A DNA stretch of 64,000 bases from Betaproteobacteria bacterium Ga0077532 (GCA_001464895.1 LNEE01000016.1:1-64000), one strand, 5' to 3'; shown: positions 9,028-18,442, counted from the first letter of the stretch. Numbers and translations: made by a program. Notes: generated by a model not told the origin, from the letters alone.

Positions 9028-10908
9028 TCAGCCCTGCGCGTCTGGCGGGCTTGCCGACGGGCCAACGGATTCGGGAGGATCCTTCGGCAGCATCACGTGC
9101 ACCGCGGCGCCGCCGGTCCGGCGGTTCTCCGCCCAGATCCGCCCACGATGCTGCACGACGATCTCCCGGCAGATGGAAAGTCCCAGGCCGGTCCCTCCGG
9201 CCCCGCTCTTCGTCTTGCTGCTCTGGACGAACTTGTCGAAGATCGCCTCCAGTTCTGCTTCGGGAATGCCGGCGCCCTCGTCCGTCACCGACGCGATCAC
9301 CATGACCGACCCGTCGACCGTGCGGGCCTCGAAGCGCAGCTCGACCGCACCGCCGGGGGGCGTGAACTTCAGGCCGTTCGAAGCCAGATTGCGCAGGACC
9401 TGCCCGATGCGCGCGGGATCACACCATGCGAGGAATCGCTCTTCAGTGCCAAGCACCTGGAGGCGCACGCTCCGCGCTGCCGCCATCTCGGCAAGCTCGC
9501 CCACAACATCGGCTGCGATCGACCGGACATCGTAACTGCCCATGTCGTAAGTCATCATCCCCGCTTCGAGCTTCGAGAGATCGAGCAGATCGTTCAAGAG
9601 GCGCAGCAGACGTTCGCCACTCGAGTCGATGCGTGCGAGATACTGGCTCACCTTGGGCAGCGGCGCGTTGCCGCCGGCGATGCGGTCCTGGCCGAGCTGC
9701 GCGAACGACAGGATGGCGTGCATCGGGGTCCGCAACTCGTGGGAGACGTTGGCGAGGAACTCAGACTTCGCGAGGTTGGCCTGCTCCGCAGCTTCCTTGG
9801 CGTGGATGAGTTCCAGGGTGCGGGACGTCACCATCTCCTGCAGATGATCGCGATGGTCTCGCAACTGCCGTTCGCTCTCGGTGAGCGACGCGACCAGAAC
9901 CTCCCGACGCTGCAGCTCCATTCTCAGCCGCGACGTCAGCCAGACGATAACCAGCACCAGCACCAGCGCCAACGCGAATCCGCCGAAGGCGACCGCGCTG
10001 CGCTTCCAGGTCGCCAGAACGTCATCCTTGCTGAGGCCCACGAGCACCATCAGGGGCGTGCCCCGGACGCGGCGCGCCGTGTAGATGCGCTCGACGCCGT
10101 CCAGCGAACTCGTCAGCTCCCCGGTGAACACGCCGGCATCGCCCATCCGGGCAAGCATCTGAGGGGTCATGGGCAGCATCTTGCCGATCGCGTTCGTGTC
10201 GGCGGGAATGCGGACGATCAGATGGCCGTCCACATGCCGCAGGCTGAGGCGCCCACGGGGGCCCACGTCCACGCCGCTGAACACTTGCTCCAGCTTGCCC
10301 GGCTCGAGCGCGGCCACGACCACGCCCGCGAAGCGCCCGTCGGGGTCGGTGAGCCGGCGACTCAGCACCATGCCCCATCGGCCCGTGATGCGGCCCTTCA
10401 TCATCTCGCTGATGTAGAGCCCGTTGTCGGCAACCACGTGGGTCCGGAAGTACTCACGATCGACGAAATAGTCGTCGGAGAGCTGGCCGGACGAGTGCAG
10501 GATCATCCGCCCCTGGGTGTCGAGAATGTAGATGGACCGCGTGTAGCTGCCGGCGGCCGTGTGCTCGCGGAGCAGTCGACCCAGTGCCTCGGCGTCAGGT
10601 CGCCGGCTCGGCGCGAGCTGCGACCACAGGGTCACGTAGGTGGAAAGCGCCCCATCGATGGCGACGAGGGAGTACGACGTCTGCCCTTCCAGCACGAGCG
10701 AGAGGTTGCGGGTCGTGACCTCTGCCGCCTCGATATCGCTCGCGCGCTTGGACCAGAGCACTGCCACGATGCTGCCGAACATCGCAAGCGCAAGGACCAC
10801 TGAAAGCAGCAGGAGCAGCTGACGGCGCCGCGTCGAGAACGTACCAGTCTCCACACCGTCGGTCGGTGCAGGCAGGGCAGCAAGTTCATCGACTGCCATC
10901 GAACACAT
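9028..10908 (-). CDS. Membrane sensor histidine kinase with periplasmic Cache-type domain
   Basis: A 626-residue kinase. A membrane segment at about 31-52 is followed by a 250-residue periplasmic region resembling a double Cache sensor (YILDTQGRMILHSSG, then YFVDREYFRTH). A second membrane segment is at about 305-325. A short coiled stretch leads to a HisKA domain with the phosphoacceptor His390 (NVSHELRTP) and an ATPase domain with DEGAGIP and GTGLGLSI. No response regulator or receiver domain is nearby, so it is an orphan. Starts at 10908 and 10899 are both possible; neither has a strong ribosome site. The ligand is unknown. Confidence 0.9.
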   Translation of the reverse strand: MCSMAVDELAALPAPTDGVETGTFSTRRRQLLLLLSVVLALAMFGSIVAVLWSKRASDIEAAEVTTRNLSLVLEGQTSYSLVAIDGALSTYVTLWSQLAPSRRPDAEALGRLLREHTAAGSYTRSIYILDTQGRMILHSSGQLSDDYFVDREYFRTHVVADNGLYISEMMKGRITGRWGMVLSRRLTDPDGRFAGVVVAALEPGKLEQVFSGVDVGPRGRLSLRHVDGHLIVRIPADTNAIGKMLPMTPQMLARMGDAGVFTGELTSSLDGVERIYTARRVRGTPLMVLVGLSKDDVLATWKRSAVAFGGFALALVLVLVIVWLTSRLRMELQRREVLVASLTESERQLRDHRDHLQEMVTSRTLELIHAKEAAEQANLAKSEFLANVSHELRTPMHAILSFAQLGQDRIAGGNAPLPKVSQYLARIDSSGERLLRLLNDLLDLSKLEAGMMTYDMGSYDVRSIAADVVGELAEMAAARSVRLQVLGTEERFLAWCDPARIGQVLRNLASNGLKFTPPGGAVELRFEARTVDGSVMVIASVTDEGAGIPEAELEAIFDKFVQSSKTKSGAGGTGLGLSICREIVVQHRGRIWAENRRTGGAAVHVMLPKDPPESVGPSASPPDAQG

Positions 10909-11108
10909 CGAAGAATTCCATCGAGTCCAGGGGAACGAGGGGTCGCGCCGCGATCGGGTCTGTCGGGATGACGCGCCGCGCTGACGCCCTCACGCGGCTC
11001 GGCCATCTTCGTAGGCACCAGGCCCGGTTTCAGGCCTGCAACGTGACTCGACCGGTAGCGGATCGAAGTCGGCGAGCTTGAGGCCGCGCCACCTGCCTCG
11101 ACACCGGA

Positions 11109-11804
11109 TCAGCCGACCCCGTGACATTGCTTGAACTTCTTGCCGCTCCCGCAGGGGCACGGATCGTTCCGGCCCACCTTCGGCCCATCCCGGCGCTGCG
11201 TGCCGGGCGTGCGGAGGTCGAACCAGTAGTCGTAGGCCTCCTGCACCGTGGCGCCCAGCGTGTTGCGGCATTCCTCCACGAGCTCCGCCTGCTGCTCGGC
11301 GCTCAGCCCGAGGGATTCCCGGAGTTCGTCGTCCTCCTCCAGACCACCCGCCAGCACGACGAAGGGCAGCAGCAGGTCGTCCACCGTCTCGGGATCGCCG
11401 GCATCCTCCCATCGGGGATCGGCAAGCCCGACGCCTTCGAGATAACCGTTCACCCAGGGCTGGACGTCGAGGGTGTCCTGATCGTCGGAACCCTCGGCGG
11501 GATACAGGTACAGCAGCAGCCCCTCGCCCTCGCCGAGCGCCAGCTGGACGTCGTCCATCAGGCGGTCGACCAGCTTCACCATCTCGGCAGCCTCGGCCAC
11601 GGCATCCCAGTCGCGCTCGGAGCCGAGGGCCACGGGGAGCCACTTCGCCCGGGGCACCGGGATCGGCGCGCTCAACACGGCGGTGAGGAACCCCTGCATC
11701 GCATCGAGGGAGAACGGATTGGCGCCCTCCGGCGCGTCACCCAGCAGTGCTTCGAGGCGGTCGAGTTCGACATCGGTGATGGGGGAAGGCATGAACGGCT
11801 CCAT
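11109..11804 (-). CDS. YecA/UPF0149-type protein with C-terminal SEC-C zinc motif
   Basis: A 231-residue protein. The N-terminal 190 residues are the mostly helical UPF0149 region ([28 protein letters not shown]). The last 20 residues are a SEC-C zinc finger, [17 protein letters not shown], the motif also found at the end of SecA. The family function is not settled. The start at 11804 has GGGGA eight bases upstream; 11792 is an alternative. It is divergent from the glutaredoxin-like gene. Confidence 0.88.
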   Translation of the reverse strand: MEPFMPSPITDVELDRLEALLGDAPEGANPFSLDAMQGFLTAVLSAPIPVPRAKWLPVALGSERDWDAVAEAAEMVKLVDRLMDDVQLALGEGEGLLLYLYPAEGSDDQDTLDVQPWVNGYLEGVGLADPRWEDAGDPETVDDLLLPFVVLAGGLEEDDELRESLGLSAEQQAELVEECRNTLGATVQEAYDYWFDLRTPGTQRRDGPKVGRNDPCPCGSGKKFKQCHGVG

Positions 11805-11940
11805 GAGGAATTCCCCGCATCCTATCGAGGGTGCGGCAGTGCGGCAATTGGCCGCTGTCGGCGTACGCCGCACAAACGATCGTTGGCACCGTGCGCGCCG
11901 GTCTGGCATCGTCCGCGGACCCGCCCCGAAGGACTCCGCC

Positions 11941-12315
11941 ATGGCCCGCCCGATCCTGCCCGAAGAATGCATCCATCCAGGCATCCGCGCCTACGTCGCC
12001 TCGAACCACGGAGACATCGTGCGGGAAGTGCAGAGCGCCATCGCGCAGCACGATGTCGTCGTGGTCGGCATGGCCCAGAACCCGTTCCCGCGGCTTGCGA
12101 GGCGCACCCTGGACAAGGCCGGCATCCCGCATCACGACCTGCAGTACGGCAGCTACTTCGGCGGATGGCGACGACGGAACGCGCTGAAGATGTGGACCGG
12201 CTGGCCCACCTTTCCGATGGTGTTCGTGAAAGGCATGCTGGTGGGCGGGGCGTCCGAACTGAATGCGCTGGCTGCGAGCGGGGAACTGCAGCGACTGCTG
12301 GCAGCGCCGCGATGA
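11941..12315 (+). CDS. Glutaredoxin-fold protein lacking the active-site cysteines
   Basis: A 124-residue protein whose second half reads like a glutaredoxin: [12 protein letters not shown], then LDKAGI, then [16 protein letters not shown], the conserved glutathione-binding region. At the place of the usual CPFC or CGFS the sequence is NPFP, and the protein has no cysteine elsewhere. It cannot act as a classical thiol oxidoreductase. From memory, such NPFP proteins recur in proteobacteria, so this is probably a conserved subfamily and not a decayed gene. Its stop overlaps the next start (ATGA), which implies translational coupling to the MazG-like gene. Confidence 0.85.
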   Translation: MARPILPEECIHPGIRAYVASNHGDIVREVQSAIAQHDVVVVGMAQNPFPRLARRTLDKAGIPHHDLQYGSYFGGWRRRNALKMWTGWPTFPMVFVKGMLVGGASELNALAASGELQRLLAAPR

Positions 12316-12665
12316 TCGCACCGACGATGGAGTCGCTGCGCAACCGCCTGCGCGCGTTCGTCGCCGAGCGCGACTGGGACCAGTTCCATGCGCCCAAGAG
12401 CCTCGCGATGAGCGTCACCATCGAGGCCGCGGAGCTGGCGGAACACTTCCAGTGGCTGCAAACGGGCGCCCCGGAGGAACTGGCACCTGGGCAGACCGTG
12501 AAGATCGGCGAGGAGATGGCCGACGTGCTGCTCTACCTGATCCGCCTCGCAGACAAGCTGGACATCGACCTGCTCGCCGCCGCCGACCGCAAGCTCGACC
12601 TGAACGCGATCAAGTACCCGGTGGAGAAGGCGCGGGGACGGTCGACGAAGTACACGGAGTTGTAA
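12312..12665 (+). CDS. MazG-like nucleotide pyrophosphohydrolase
   Basis: A 117-residue all-helical protein of the RS21-C6/dCTPase-like MazG group, which cleaves non-canonical or excess dNTPs to monophosphates. The metal-binding acidic pattern is EAAEL followed by EEMADVLLYLIRLAD. The fingerprint DLNAIKYPVEKARGR also matches the family. It overlaps the upstream gene by four bases (ATGA). It is followed by a long repeat region. Confidence 0.88.
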   Translation: MIAPTMESLRNRLRAFVAERDWDQFHAPKSLAMSVTIEAAELAEHFQWLQTGAPEELAPGQTVKIGEEMADVLLYLIRLADKLDIDLLAAADRKLDLNAIKYPVEKARGRSTKYTEL

Positions 12666-12697
12666 GTAGGCAGGGATGAAGAGCCAGGGAGAACCAC

Positions 12698-12773
12698 CGA
12701 TGGTTCCCGTCGAAGCGCTTCCATGGCATCCACCGCTTTCGGGGGCATGGCCCCCTCCTACAAAGGCGGTGGA
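12698..12773. repeat. REP composite unit R1 (right half only)
   Basis: The first copy in a 785-base non-coding stretch (12666-13450) between the MazG-like gene and the ABC transporter. It contains the spacer CGATGGTTCCCGTCGAAGCG and the inverted REP arm at 12734-12762 (CGCTTTCGGGGGCATGGCCC onward). The left arm is missing. Confidence 0.85.
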
Positions 12774-12806
12774 TTCGTCACCGCCTGTCGGCGCTGACCA
12801 CGCTTT

Positions 12807-12828
12807 TGTAGGAGCGGCCCATGGCCGC
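12807..12828 (+). repeat. Solitary REP arm R2
   Basis: TGTAGGAGCGGCCCATGGCC plus GC, identical in its core to the left arms of R3 and R4 but followed by unrelated sequence. About 50 bases downstream, at 12874-12893, is a separate eight-base stem (ACAAGGGG with CCCCTTGT) of unknown role. Confidence 0.8.
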
Positions 12829-12935
12829 CTTTCGGGCCGGTGGCCCACGGCGGCTTGGCCGCAGGTCGTACCAACAAGGGGTGAGCCCCTTGTATATCCC
12901 CAGTTGATGCGCCTCCCGACGTGGGATCGGGCCAA

Positions 12936-13226
12936 GCTTTTGTAGGAGCGGCCCATGGCCGCGAAAGCGATGGTTCCCGTCGAAGCGCTTCCATGGCATC
13001 CAACGCTTTCGGGGGCATGGCCCCATGGCACTACCTTAAGCCCCCATAGCGAGATTTTCCCGTCTGGCGGCGTGCGCAACGCGGCGGAACTCCGGGTCGG
13101 GGACGGCTGTATGTCGAAAGCGCGAGGCCGCCAGACCTCTCTTCGTAGGGAGGCCGCGACGACTTTTCCCTTAAGGTAGTGCCATGGGGGCATGGCCCCC
13201 TCCTACAAGGGCGGTGGAGGCGCCAC
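12936..13226. repeat. REP composite unit R3, interrupted by a MITE-like insertion
   Basis: The left arm is at 12941-12969 and the spacer is as in R1. The right arm begins at 13004, is cut after 13024, and resumes after the inserted element. Removing 13025-13185 plus one copy of the 14-base duplication restores a right arm like that of R4. The flank GGGCGGTGGAGGCGCCAC is shared with R4. Confidence 0.85.
13025..13185. mobile_element. 161-bp MITE-like element inserted in a REP arm
   Basis: The ends are perfect 16-base inverted repeats: ATGGCACTACCTTAAG at 13025-13040 and its complement at 13170-13185. It is flanked by a 14-base direct repeat, GGGGGCATGGCCCC, at 13011-13024 and 13186-13199, which is the expected footprint of target duplication. 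A second, internal inverted repeat is GTCTGGCGGC at 13062-13071 and GCCGCCAGAC at 13127-13136. There is no coding capacity, so it would need a transposase in trans. The parent element is not identified here. Confidence 0.85.
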
Positions 13227-13250
13227 GAATCTCGGGAACAGGCGAGCTAT

Positions 13251-13362
13251 TGTAGGAGCGGCCCATGGCCGCGAAAACGATGGCTCCGGTCGAAGCGCTT
13301 CCACAGCATCCACCGCTTTCGGGGGCATGGCCCCCTCCTACAAGGGCGGTGGAGGCGCCACC
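13251..13362. repeat. REP composite unit R4 (complete)
   Basis: The most complete copy. The left arm is at 13251-13279, the spacer GATGGCTCCGGTCGAAGCGC follows, and the inverted right arm is at 13314-13342. The outer edges of the arms are 92 bases apart. The flank GGGCGGTGGAGGCGCCAC is shared with the end of R3. Each arm can fold alone, and the two arms can pair with each other. Confidence 0.85.
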
Positions 13363-13450
13363 GGTGCTTATGAGCGGGGATGCGAAACACCTGACGGTGT
13401 TCTGACCTGATCCCCGAAATCCCAGCCCCCTCTCTCTGAAATCGCCCCTG

Positions 13451-14407
13451 CTACCCATCCGCCCGATGACACGCCGCCCGATGCCCCGGACCGAAGTCGC
13501 GCAGCACCGGTTCGCTCTCGGCGCAGGCGGCCGTGGCGATCGGGCAGCGCGTGCGGAAGCGACAGCCCGATGGCGGGTCGATGGGGCTCGGGAGATCGCC
13601 CTCCAGGCGGATGCGCTGGCGCGAGGCGCCGTCGGACGGATCGGGCCGCGGCACAGCCGACACGAGCGCCTGGGTGTACGGATGCCTGGGGCGCGTCCAG
13701 AGCGTCCGCCGGTCGGCGATCTCGACCATCTTGCCGAGATACATCACCGCGATGCGGTCCGACACGTGCTCGACGACCGACAGATCGTGCGAGATGAAGA
13801 GATAGGCGAGACCCAGTTCGCTGCGCAGATCGGTGAGCAGATTGATGACCTGTGCGCGGACGGACACATCGAGCGCCGACACGGGCTCGTCGCAGACGAC
13901 GATTTGCGGCGACAGCGCGAGCGCCCGCGCGATCCCGATGCGCTGCCGCTGTCCGCCGGAGAATTCGTGCGGATGTCGCGCCGCGGCCTCCGGTCGAAGC
14001 CCCACTTTCTCCATGAGCCACGCCACGCGCTCGCGCCGTTCGCTGGCCGTGCCGCGGCCGTGCACGACGAGCGGCTCCTCCAGGATGCTGCCCACGGTCA
14101 GGCGCGGGTTCAGCGATGCGAACGGGTCCTGGAAGATCATCTGCATCTTCGGCCGCAGCGGCCGCAGTGCGCTGCGCGAGAGCGATCCGATGTCCTGCCC
14201 GTCGAGGCGGATCGATCCCGACGTCGCCGGCGCGAGCCGCAGCGCCGCCTTGCCGAGGGTGCTCTTGCCGCATCCCGACTCACCGACGAGGCCCACGGTC
14301 TCGCCGGGCATCACGTCGAGCGACACGCCATCGACCGCGCGCACCACGCCCCCGCGCGTGGGGAAGTGCACGCGCAGGTCGACGAGGGACAGGATCGGAT
14401 CAGCCAT
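13451..14407 (-). CDS. Peptide-type ABC transporter ATP-binding protein (DppF/OppF family)
   Basis: A 318-residue ATPase of a dipeptide/oligopeptide importer. Motifs are Walker [10 protein letters not shown], signature [14 protein letters not shown], Walker B IVVCDEP and the switch His in ISHDL. The C-terminal extension with [10 protein letters not shown] is the oligopeptide-transporter domain, whose cysteines can bind an iron-sulfur cluster. Its start overlaps the upstream ATPase gene by eight bases. It is the last gene of the transport operon. Confidence 0.95.
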   Translation of the reverse strand: MADPILSLVDLRVHFPTRGGVVRAVDGVSLDVMPGETVGLVGESGCGKSTLGKAALRLAPATSGSIRLDGQDIGSLSRSALRPLRPKMQMIFQDPFASLNPRLTVGSILEEPLVVHGRGTASERRERVAWLMEKVGLRPEAAARHPHEFSGGQRQRIGIARALALSPQIVVCDEPVSALDVSVRAQVINLLTDLRSELGLAYLFISHDLSVVEHVSDRIAVMYLGKMVEIADRRTLWTRPRHPYTQALVSAVPRPDPSDGASRQRIRLEGDLPSPIDPPSGCRFRTRCPIATAACAESEPVLRDFGPGHRAACHRADG

Positions 14408-15398
14408 CGACGGCGACCTCGATGCAGGCGACCTGGCGTCCGTCGCGACCGGCGATCAGGTCGGGTCGTACCGACTCGCAGCGCCCGGTGGCCTGTGGGC
14501 ACCGCGGGCGGAAGGCGCAGCCCGCAGGCATGTCGGTGAGTGCGGGCACGAGACCGGGGATCTCGTTCAGCCGCGCCTCGCCGCCAGCGCCCGGACGTGG
14601 AATCGAGGCGAGCAGGCCACGCGTGTAAGGATGCTGCGGCTGCGCGAACAGTTGCGCCGTGGTGGCCTGCTCGACGATGCGACCCGCGTACATCACGGCG
14701 ACACGCTGACTGTGCTGCGCAACGACGCCGAGGTCATGCGTGATGAGCAGCACCGCCATGCCGAGCCGCGCCTTGAGATCGTCGATGAGATCGAGGATCT
14801 GCGCCTGGATGGTGACGTCGAGGGCCGTCGTGGGTTCGTCGGCGATCAGCAATGCCGGCTCGCAGGCGAGCGCCATCGCGATCACCGCACGCTGACGCAT
14901 CCCGCCCGAGAGCCGGTGCGGATACTCGTCCACGCGGCGTGCGGCCTCGGGGATCCCGACGAGGTTCAGCAGTTCGATGGCGCGCTCGCGCGCGGCGTGC
15001 CTCGAGACCGGCCGGTGCAGTCGTACCGCTTCGACGATCTGCTCCCCGATGGTGAACACCGGGTTCAGCGACGTCATCGGTTCCTGGAAGATCATCGCGA
15101 TGCGATCACCGCGGAGGGCGCGCATCGCGGCGGCGTCGAGCTTCAGGAGGTCACGGCCCTCGAACCGGATCTCGCCGCCGACGATGCGGCCAGGCGGATC
15201 GGCCACGAGCCGCAGGATCGAGAACGCCGTCACCGACTTGCCGCAGCCGGACTCGCCGACCAACGCGAGGGTCTCGCCCGCCCGGATCGAGAACGACACG
15301 CCGTCGACGGCCTTCGCGACGCCGGCGCGGCCATGGAAGTGCGTCTGCAGATCACGCACCTCCAGCAGCGGGGCCGATGCGTCGGGCGCGGCACTCAT
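14400..15398 (-). CDS. Peptide-type ABC transporter ATP-binding protein (DppD/OppD family)
   Basis: A 332-residue ATPase, partner of the DppF-type subunit. Walker A is GESGCGKSV, the signature is [14 protein letters not shown], Walker B is LLIADEP and ITHDLGVV holds the switch histidine. The C-terminal [10 protein letters not shown] is the oligopeptide-transporter domain. The start at 15398 overlaps the permease stop by four bases (ATGA). Two different ATPases per transporter is the rule for this importer class. Confidence 0.95.
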   Translation of the reverse strand: MSAAPDASAPLLEVRDLQTHFHGRAGVAKAVDGVSFSIRAGETLALVGESGCGKSVTAFSILRLVADPPGRIVGGEIRFEGRDLLKLDAAAMRALRGDRIAMIFQEPMTSLNPVFTIGEQIVEAVRLHRPVSRHAARERAIELLNLVGIPEAARRVDEYPHRLSGGMRQRAVIAMALACEPALLIADEPTTALDVTIQAQILDLIDDLKARLGMAVLLITHDLGVVAQHSQRVAVMYAGRIVEQATTAQLFAQPQHPYTRGLLASIPRPGAGGEARLNEIPGLVPALTDMPAGCAFRPRCPQATGRCESVRPDLIAGRDGRQVACIEVAVDG

Positions 15399-16228
15399 CG
15401 GTTCCGAAGCCTCGGGTTCAATGCGTCGTTCAGGCCCTCGCCCACCAGGTTGATCGCGAGCACCGTGAGCAGGATCGCGATGCCCGGCAGCGTGCACACG
15501 TACCACGCCGACCGCAGCACCTCGCGGCCCGCACCGATGATCGTTCCCCAGCTCATCACGTTCGGATCGCCGAGCCCGAGGAACGCGAGGCCGGCCTCGG
15601 TGAGGATGGCGGTGGCGACCATCAGCGACCCGGTCACGATGATCGGCGCCGCAGCGTTCGGCAGACAGTGGCGGAGGATGATCCGGACGTCGCTCATGCC
15701 CATGGCCTCGCAGGCCAGCACGAACTCGCGGCTGCGGAGACCGAGAAACTCACCCCGCGTGAGACGCGCCACCGGCGGCCACGAGACGACACCGATGGCG
15801 AGGACGATGGTGGTGACCGAAGGCTCGAAGATCGCGACGAGCACGATGGCGAAGAGGAACGCGGGAATGGTCTGGAAGAGTTCCGTCAAACGCATGAGCG
15901 CGCGGTCGACATGGCCGCCGTAGTAGCCGGACAGGGCGCCGATGGTGACGCCCAGCAGCAGTGCCACGCTGGTTGCGACGAGCCCGATCAGCAGGCTCAC
16001 GCGCGCGCCGTGGAAGATACCTGCGGCGAGATCGCGGCCCATCATGTCGGTGCCGAGCGCGTAGTCCGGGTTCGCGCCGGGCGCGAGATAGGGCTCGGCC
16101 ACCATGTCCCACGGATCATCGGGGTAGAGGATCGGCGCAAGGATCGCCATGGCGAGTACGCCGAGCAGGATCATCGCGCCCGCGACGGCTGCGCGATTCC
16201 GGACGAAGAGGCGGAAGAAACTCTTCAT
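15395..16228 (-). CDS. Peptide-type ABC transporter permease (DppC family)
   Basis: A 277-residue inner-membrane permease with an N-terminal segment ([20 protein letters not shown]) and about five further membrane spans. The coupling motif [19 protein letters not shown] is the EAA loop that contacts the ATPases. [10 protein letters not shown] is the usual DppC signature before the second span. It lies 13 bases after the DppB-type permease stop. Confidence 0.95.
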   Translation of the reverse strand: MKSFFRLFVRNRAAVAGAMILLGVLAMAILAPILYPDDPWDMVAEPYLAPGANPDYALGTDMMGRDLAAGIFHGARVSLLIGLVATSVALLLGVTIGALSGYYGGHVDRALMRLTELFQTIPAFLFAIVLVAIFEPSVTTIVLAIGVVSWPPVARLTRGEFLGLRSREFVLACEAMGMSDVRIILRHCLPNAAAPIIVTGSLMVATAILTEAGLAFLGLGDPNVMSWGTIIGAGREVLRSAWYVCTLPGIAILLTVLAINLVGEGLNDALNPRLRNR

Positions 16229-16241
16229 CGCCGCGCCGCGC

Positions 16242-17219
16242 TCATGTCAGCTCGATGCGCGGATCGAGCCGCGCGTACAGCAGGTCGACGACGATGTTCG
16301 CGACGACCACCAGCACCGACGACAGCAGCAGGATGCCGAGCAGCAGGTTGTGGTCGCGCTGGAAGACCGCCTCGAAGGCCAGCCGGCCGAGACCGGGCCA
16401 GCCGAACACCGTCTCGACGAGCACCGAGCCGCCGAGCAGCGAACCCACCTGCAGGCCGAGCATCGTGACCATGGGCAGCAGCGCATTGCGGAGCACGTGG
16501 TGGAACGCCACGCGCGATTCACCGGCGCCCTTGGCGCGCGCCGTGGTGACGTAGTCCTGGCCGTACACCTCGAGCATCGATGCACGCATGAGCCGCGTGT
16601 ACAGCGCGAGGTAGAAGAGCGCGAGCGTCACGGTGGGCAGCACCATGTGGCGCAGCACGTCGACCATGAGATCCCAGCCCGCGAGGTCCGCGCCGACCGT
16701 GAGCATCCCGCCCGACGGCAGCCACTGGAGGTGGACCGAGAAGAGCAGGATCAGCATGAGGCCGATCCAGAAGACCGGCGTCGCGTAGGCGAGCAACGCG
16801 ACCACCGAAACGATGGCATCGAGCGGCCGCCGCACGTTACGCGCTGCGGTGACACCCAGCAGCACGCCCGCCGTGAACGCAATGCCGATGGCCCCCGCCA
16901 TCAGCAGCAGCGTGGCGGGCAGCCGCGAAAGAATGAGGCTGGCCACGGGCATGTTGTGGCGGAACGAGTAGCCGAGGTCGAGCGTGGCCACGTTCGCCAG
17001 GTAACGACCCAGCTGCACCGGAACGGGCTGGTCGAGACCGAAACGCGTCCGCAGCTCGGCGACGTACTCCGGCGTCGCCCCGCCGGCTTCGCCGACGAGC
17101 ACGTCGACGGCGTCACCGGGCGCCAGCTGCAACAGCAGGAAGTTGAATACGGCGATGCCCAGCACGATGGGAATCGCGCGCAGGAACCGACGGACGAGGA
17201 GACGGGCGATGCGGAGCAC
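16242..17219 (-). CDS. Peptide-type ABC transporter permease (DppB family)
   Basis: A 325-residue permease. The N-terminus RRFLRAIPIVLGIAVFNFLL is the first membrane span, followed by the periplasmic GLDQPVPVQ region. The EAA loop reads TARAKGAGESRVAFHHVLRN. The chosen start is GTG at 17219, which gives the family length; no good ribosome site is seen. It is the first gene of the BCDF-type cluster. A binding-protein gene lies 1.2 kb upstream on the same strand, with two unrelated genes between. Confidence 0.93.
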   Translation of the reverse strand: MLRIARLLVRRFLRAIPIVLGIAVFNFLLLQLAPGDAVDVLVGEAGGATPEYVAELRTRFGLDQPVPVQLGRYLANVATLDLGYSFRHNMPVASLILSRLPATLLLMAGAIGIAFTAGVLLGVTAARNVRRPLDAIVSVVALLAYATPVFWIGLMLILLFSVHLQWLPSGGMLTVGADLAGWDLMVDVLRHMVLPTVTLALFYLALYTRLMRASMLEVYGQDYVTTARAKGAGESRVAFHHVLRNALLPMVTMLGLQVGSLLGGSVLVETVFGWPGLGRLAFEAVFQRDHNLLLGILLLSSVLVVVANIVVDLLYARLDPRIELT

Positions 17220-17328
17220 GGCGCGAGTGTAACAAGGCTCATCGTGCGAGCGACGGATCGCACTGACAGAGGGCATGGCGCGCCATTTCGGTGGACCGCC
17301 CGCACGCCCGCGTGGGAGATGACGCCGA

Positions 17329-17841
17329 CTACAACGCCTCGCCGCAGACCGCCGCGAGGACAGCGTGGGTGACGACGCCGTGGTCGATGGGACCGAGCGT
17401 GGCCGGATCGGTGTCGGGCTTCGCCGGTTCGGCATGGTTCGGTTCGCCGCTGCCGTCATGGCTGGCGTAAAGCTTCAGCGAGCGCTGCTCCCACGTGCCG
17501 GCGGCGCAGTCGAACCACTCGACCGAACGCGCCGACTGGTGCGCCGGAACGACGGACTCGGGCCGTTCCGCGTAGTAGCTGGTCAGGACATCGGCGGAGC
17601 GGATCGTTCCGGTCCGCGCCGAGACACGGGCAACGAACACGTCCGCGATGGGCACGCTCTCGGCGGACACCGAGCCGGCTACGAATCGCCAGCCGGCCGC
17701 GACGATGGCTGGTGCGTGGCTCGAGCGGAACGCATTCATCTGTCGCGTCGCGCTGTCACGCCACTGCTGGAGGAAGTCCTGTGCGGATGCCCCGTTGGTC
17801 AATGCGAGACCGAGCGCGACGGCGATGAGGGAATGCTTCAT
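17329..17841 (-). CDS. Small exported protein, surface-adhesin-E-like (hypothetical)
   Basis: A 170-residue protein with a clear signal peptide (ending GASAQD). The mature part has a WFDCAAGTWEQRSLKLY segment and a C-terminal AVLAAVCGEAL. This cysteine-pair pattern resembles surface-adhesin protein E domains, seen in many short betaproteobacterial exported proteins. I am not sure of the family. It sits between the permease genes and a folB-like gene, all on the same strand. No function is proposed. Confidence 0.65.
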   Translation of the reverse strand: MKHSLIAVALGLALTNGASAQDFLQQWRDSATRQMNAFRSSHAPAIVAAGWRFVAGSVSAESVPIADVFVARVSARTGTIRSADVLTSYYAERPESVVPAHQSARSVEWFDCAAGTWEQRSLKLYASHDGSGEPNHAEPAKPDTDPATLGPIDHGVVTHAVLAAVCGEAL

Positions 17842-17924
17842 TCGATGGTTTCACCATTGCCCCCGACGGGATGTCGGGAAGGCCCGGAGTGTACCCAACG
17901 AACGGGGCGGAGGCGGCACCGGAG

Positions 17925-18335
17925 TCAACGGCGCCGGCGTGTCTCGTACCCGACCTCGCAGTCGTCGTGCGCCTCGAGTTTGGTGATCTGCAGGTGGACG
18001 GACTGCACCTGCGGATAGCGAAGACAGAAGTCGACGATGCGCTCCGCCAGGGTCTCGAGCAGATTCACGTGCCCCTCGGCCAGGATGTCGAGAATGCCCT
18101 GGCGCAGGCGGTCGTAGTCGAGCACATCCGCGAGCTGATCGTGCCAGTCGAAGGGCGGCTGCAGATGGACACAGAGGTTGAAGCGCAGGCGCTGGTCGCC
18201 GACACGCTCGCGGTCGTAGACGCCGATATGGGCACGGGTCACGAAATTGCGGAGGAAGAGCGCGCGCAGATCACGCGCCTCGTCGGCACCCGGCGAGTTC
18301 GGTTGTATGTGCAGCAGCGGTTCCGTCAGGTCCAT
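17925..18335 (-). CDS. folB: Dihydroneopterin aldolase family protein (FolB-like)
   Basis: A 136-residue protein of the FolB/FolX tunnelling fold. LRNFVTRAHIGVYDRER is the classical opening of FolB, and the catalytic-region pattern LAERIVDFCLRYPQVQSVHLQITK is present. FolB makes hydroxymethyl-dihydropterin in folate synthesis; FolX-type epimerases share the fold. No folate genes are adjacent. It lies 83 bases upstream of the small exported protein on the same strand. Confidence 0.82.
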   Translation of the reverse strand: MDLTEPLLHIQPNSPGADEARDLRALFLRNFVTRAHIGVYDRERVGDQRLRFNLCVHLQPPFDWHDQLADVLDYDRLRQGILDILAEGHVNLLETLAERIVDFCLRYPQVQSVHLQITKLEAHDDCEVGYETRRRR

Positions 18336-18442
18336 CGGTATCGGTATTCCTGTTCCGCCGGCACCCCCGGGACCGCGCGACGTCGGGATGCTACAGCATC
18401 ATCCCCGACGCGACCGCTCCAGCCAGCCGCGACCCAGGGAAC

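Noticed and set aside
7710..9305. A 531-codon plus-strand frame in another phase of the aldehyde dehydrogenase gene
   Set aside because: It overlaps a complete ALDH and runs into the sensor kinase; composition is Arg/Gly-rich with no motif.
13025..13185. Small RNA or riboswitch in the inverted-repeat segment
   Set aside because: The exact terminal repeats plus flanking duplication are explained by transposition; no promoter was seen.
12666..13450. CRISPR array
   Set aside because: The repeats are palindromic REP pairs at irregular spacing with shared, not unique, spacers.
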